This document shows positions 37,924 to 40,168 of a stretch of DNA of 40,168 bases, piece after piece. The notes beneath the pieces are model-generated. The model was not told the origin of the DNA, ran no database searches, and saw only the letters and a program-made list of their open reading frames with translations. A program made the position numbers and the translations under genes. Position 1 is the stretch's first letter, and each line of letters opens with the position of its first letter. This DNA comes from Clostridiales bacterium (GTDB lineage Bacteria > Bacillota > Sulfobacillia > Sulfobacillales > Sulfobacillaceae): positions 1 to 40,168 of the forward strand of contig DAHXNH010000051.1 of the NCBI GenBank assembly GCA_027365485.1, written 5' to 3'.

Positions 37924-39735
37924 ATGTGCGGCATCGTGGGGTACGTAGGCGATCAAGATGCGTTGCCTATTTTAGTGCGAGGACTAAAACGCCTGGAGTA
38001 CCGAGGTTATGACTCTGCCGGAGTGGCGTTGGTCGCCCCGGCCGGAGTGGCGTTGGCCAAGTCTCAAGGTAAAGTTTCCATGCTAGAGACGCGGCTTAAT
38101 CTCTTGCCCGATTCGACGCCGTGTGGCATCGCTCATACCCGGTGGGCCACCCATGGAGCGCCAACCGATGAAAATGCGCATCCGCACGGCGACTGCTCTG
38201 GGGAAATTGCGGTGGTGCATAACGGCATTGTCGAAAATTATGCGGACTTGCGCCAAGAGCTGATCGCCAAGGGCCACCACTTTATCTCGGAAACCGATAG
38301 TGAAGTCATTCCGCATTTACTCGAGGAGTACGGGGGGACGGAGGATCTGCTGGCCGCCGCCCAGAAGACCGAGTTGCGTCTTCAAGGGGCATACGCATTT
38401 TTAGCCGTAGCGGCCGGTCAGCCAGATCTGGTCGTGGCCGTGCGCCGCGCCAGCCCCCTAATCATTGGCTTAGGGGAGCGGGCCAATTATATCGCTTCGG
38501 ATTTCAGTGCTTTTCTTGATGATACCCACCGCGCGTTGATTTTAGAAAATGGGGATATGGCGGCGGTGAGTTCACGTGCCGTTCAAGTGTGGGACGCGGC
38601 GGGCGATGCGGTCGAACGTGAGCCCCTGGTGATTAACTGGGACATTCGCCAAGCGGAGCGAGGCGGTTATGCCCATTTCATGCTCAAAGAGATTATGGAA
38701 CAACCGGAGGCATGGGCGGATTGTCTCCTCGGTCGAATCCAAGGCGATGGGATTCAGGTCGAGTCGATGGGACTGTTGTCCGAGGACCTGACCCGATGGC
38801 GGCGGGTGCAAATTGTAGCCGCTGGCACCGCCTATCATGCAGGATTAGTGGGCAAAGCGCTCATCGAGAATTTGGCAGGTATTCCGGTTGACGTCGACGT
38901 GGCCTCAGAGTTTCGTTACCGTCATCCACTGTTATTTCCGGAGACTCTGGTCTTAGCGGTCTCTCAGTCTGGGGAAACCGCGGATACCCTGGCTTCCGTA
39001 TATTTGGCCAAGGAGCAAGGGTTTCCCACCTACGCGATTACCAACTCGGTGGGATCCACCTTAGCTCGAGAAGCTGATGCCGCGGGATATACTTATGCCG
39101 GGCCTGAAATTGCGGTCGCATCCACCAAAGCCTATACCACTCAAATATTGATGTTGTCTTTGCTCGCCTTGGCGTTGGCTGCGGCTAGAGGTCGTGCGCG
39201 ACCGGACTTGGTCCGTCAACTAGCGTTGCTGCCGGCATTGGGGGAAGAGTGGCTGGAGGAGTCCGAAAGCCTTCGCGATTATGCTGAGCGGCTAGCCAAA
39301 TCCGATCAAATGTTTTATATTGGTCGCGGCATCGATTACGCCGTGGCCATGGAAGGCCAACTGAAAATGAAGGAAATTAGCTACATTCATGCGGAAGCGT
39401 ACCCTGCCGGGGAACTGAAACACGGAACCCTCGCCTTAATCACCAAGGGCGTGCCAGTCGTGGCCATCGCGACCCAGCCGGATCTTGCGGTCAAGCTGTG
39501 GTCGAATGTGGCGGAGGTGAAAGCCCGAGGAGCCAGCATCTATGGGGTCATCGATCATTCCCAACGTAGGCTATGGGGTGAGGATGCGATTACCGAGGTG
39601 CGCTCCCCCTCTCCTTTCTTGGCCCCGGTGTTGGCGGCGATGCCGCTTCAACTCCTGGCCTATTGGGCGGCGGTGGCTCGCGGAGAAGATGTGGATAAGC
39701 CGAGGAATTTGGCCAAGAGCGTGACGGTAGAGTGA
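37924..39735 (+). CDS. glmS: Glutamine-fructose-6-phosphate aminotransferase (isomerising)
   Basis: Makes glucosamine-6-phosphate from fructose-6-phosphate and glutamine, the first committed step to UDP-GlcNAc. It is 603 residues: N-terminal Ntn glutaminase with catalytic Cys2 (MCGIVGYVG), the RWATHG and HNGIVENY segments, then two SIS sugar-isomerase domains (SQSGETADT; STKAYTTQ; EGQLKMKE), ending in the nearly universal KPRNLAKSVTVE. ATG follows GAGGGGG. The 51-base spacer after glmM is too short for a glmS ribozyme. A near-tandem 24-base duplication (38017-38032 and 38041-38056) gives the repeat AGVAL twice. The 3' end of this gene is the recognition site for Tn7-family insertion. Confidence 0.98.
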   Translation: MCGIVGYVGDQDALPILVRGLKRLEYRGYDSAGVALVAPAGVALAKSQGKVSMLETRLNLLPDSTPCGIAHTRWATHGAPTDENAHPHGDCSGEIAVVHNGIVENYADLRQELIAKGHHFISETDSEVIPHLLEEYGGTEDLLAAAQKTELRLQGAYAFLAVAAGQPDLVVAVRRASPLIIGLGERANYIASDFSAFLDDTHRALILENGDMAAVSSRAVQVWDAAGDAVEREPLVINWDIRQAERGGYAHFMLKEIMEQPEAWADCLLGRIQGDGIQVESMGLLSEDLTRWRRVQIVAAGTAYHAGLVGKALIENLAGIPVDVDVASEFRYRHPLLFPETLVLAVSQSGETADTLASVYLAKEQGFPTYAITNSVGSTLAREADAAGYTYAGPEIAVASTKAYTTQILMLSLLALALAAARGRARPDLVRQLALLPALGEEWLEESESLRDYAERLAKSDQMFYIGRGIDYAVAMEGQLKMKEISYIHAEAYPAGELKHGTLALITKGVPVVAIATQPDLAVKLWSNVAEVKARGASIYGVIDHSQRRLWGEDAITEVRSPSPFLAPVLAAMPLQLLAYWAAVARGEDVDKPRNLAKSVTVE

Positions 39736-39759
39736 GAGATGGGTCCACGAAACCGGATT
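39700..39759 (+). other. attTn7-type attachment site, with presumed 5-bp target duplication
   Basis: The last 36 bases of glmS (encoding PRNLAKSVTVE and the stop) correspond to the region bound by TnsD in Tn7. The transposon end begins at 39760, after 24 intervening bases, matching the roughly 25-base distance of Tn7 insertions in E. coli. The 5 bases before the end, GGATT (39755-39759), should be the target-site duplication and should recur just outside the far end, which is not in the window. Confidence 0.8.
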
Positions 39760-39765
39760 TGTTCA

Positions 39766-39825
39766 GTGACAAAAATTACGTGAACCGAACAATAATTATC
39801 TTAACTGGACAAAAAATAGCTTGAC
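39766..39825 (+). repeat. Three abutting 20-bp TnsB-type binding repeats
   Basis: Repeats at 39766-39785 (GTGACAAAAATTACGTGAAC), 39786-39805 (CGAACAATAATTATCTTAAC) and 39806-39825 (TGGACAAAAAATAGCTTGAC). Shared bases are A4 C5 A6 A7, A9 A10, T12 A13, T16 and A19 C20, closely resembling the TnsB sites of Tn7 (RACAAWAA...AAC). The exact 20-base period places all sites on nearly the same helix face pattern, like the overlapping sites of the Tn7 right end. Identification by pattern; binding itself is inferred. Confidence 0.82.
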
Positions 39826-39842
39826 TGCAGTAGGGGAACATG

Positions 39843-39885
39843 GCACAGTTGAAACAAGTGTTCTGGTTGTTTCAACTGTGCTTTT
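39843..39885 (+). terminator. Strong intrinsic terminator hairpin inside the transposon end
   Basis: A perfect 15-bp stem (39843-39857 with 39867-39881; arm GCACAGTTGAAACAA) with a 9-base loop is followed by TTTT (39882-39885). It acts on plus-strand transcripts, so it would stop glmS read-through before tnsA and may replace the glmS terminator displaced by the insertion. If the tnsA promoter lies upstream of it, it could instead attenuate transposase expression. Confidence 0.85.
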
Positions 39886-39922
39886 GTTATATCTGCGGGT
39901 TGTTGGGGAGAAGGAGACCTTT

Positions 39923-40168
39923 ATGGCCAAACGCAAACGTGAGAATACATCCGGCACCATTGAAGGGCGAATTAAAGAGGGACGGGGTACCGGACGAGGG
40001 GTCGATTACAAACCGTGGCTTTTGGTACAAGACGTTCCGTCCCAAGGATTGGCCAGTCGTACCAAGGGCGTAAAGACTGGCCGCGTCCATCATCTGTTCA
40101 GTCAACTGGAGTATCGGTGCTTTTTGATTCTGGATTGGTCGGAGCACGTTACAGATATTCGCGAACAG
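39923..40168 (+). CDS. tnsA: Tn7-family transposase endonuclease subunit TnsA (N-terminal part, cut by window edge)
   Basis: TnsA cleaves the 5' ends of the transposon while TnsB cleaves the 3' ends, giving cut-and-paste movement. The 82 codons seen include GRGTGRGVDYKPWL (20-33), DVPSQGLASRTKGVKTGRVH (37-56), HHLFSQLEYRCFFILDW and VTDIREQ, all typical of the TnsA N-terminal endonuclease domain. E63, in SQLEY, matches in position and context the catalytic E63 of E. coli TnsA. The remaining catalytic Asp and Lys (D114 and K132 in Tn7) would lie beyond the window. ATG 39923 follows AAGGAG (39911-39916). Fusion to tnsB, known in some Tn7-like families, cannot be excluded. Confidence 0.9.
   Translation, partial: MAKRKRENTSGTIEGRIKEGRGTGRGVDYKPWLLVQDVPSQGLASRTKGVKTGRVHHLFSQLEYRCFLILDWSEHVTDIREQ

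Larger units (their letters stand above)
39760..40168 (+). mobile_element. Tn7-like transposon, glmS-proximal end and start of tnsA (continues beyond window)
   Basis: The end begins TGTTCAGT, then GACAAAAATT; canonical Tn7 begins TGTGGGCG, then GACAAAATAG, so the TGT, the 5-base spacing and the first TnsB-type motif line up. Three abutting repeats, a terminator hairpin and tnsA follow. As in Tn7, tnsA is the first gene from the glmS-proximal end and is read away from glmS. Expected next would be tnsB, tnsC and a TnsD/TniQ target selector, then cargo, none visible here. Subtype, length and completeness cannot be judged. Confidence 0.88.

Noticed and set aside
39840-40073. Open frame across the terminator hairpin and start of tnsA
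   Set aside because: It begins at the hairpin, overlaps the clearly recognisable tnsA in a different frame and has no family resemblance.

Overview
The window looks like a chromosomal stretch from a moderately GC-rich Firmicute. Strong AAGGAGG-type ribosome binding sites precede many genes, GTG starts are common, and the gene sets (uvrBAC, rapZ-yvcK-whiA, cdaA-cdaR-glmM-glmS) are classic Gram-positive ones. A full 14-subunit complex I operon is less common in Firmicutes and, with menaquinone-type prenyl synthesis, suggests an aerobic deep-branching lineage such as Sulfobacillus or a relative. This placement is inference from gene content only.

Layout: 1-1012 is gene-poor, with a possible ribbon-helix-helix fragment at the edge and one promoter-like site. 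1013-2576 is ftsEX (cell division and wall hydrolase control). 2755-9581 is uvrB-uvrA-uvrC (nucleotide excision repair), followed by two overlapping small genes: a four-helix membrane protein and a Cof-type HAD phosphatase. 10982-12976 is an unassigned 664-residue protein resembling six-hairpin glycosidases. 12977-13900 holds possible gene debris, a small reverse-strand membrane protein and a perfect 12-bp hairpin. 13901-16909 is rapZ-yvcK-whiA. 17302-31087 is nuoABCDEFGHIJKLMN, followed by a polyprenyl diphosphate synthase and the NADH/NAD+ sensor rex. 32821-34470 is a reverse-strand UbiB-family kinase-like gene. 34663-39735 is cdaA-cdaR-glmM-glmS.

The genes form coherent modules: DNA repair; NADH oxidation, quinone side-chain synthesis and redox sensing; and UDP-GlcNAc precursor synthesis tied to c-di-AMP signalling. 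YvcK/GlmR, CdaA, CdaR, GlmM and GlmS all lie within about 25 kb.

The most notable feature is at the right edge. Twenty-four bases after the glmS stop codon begins the end of a Tn7-like transposon: a TGT terminus, three abutting 20-bp TnsB-type repeats, a strong terminator hairpin, and the first 82 codons of tnsA. This is the classic attTn7 position. The rest of the element, its targeting genes and its cargo lie beyond the window.
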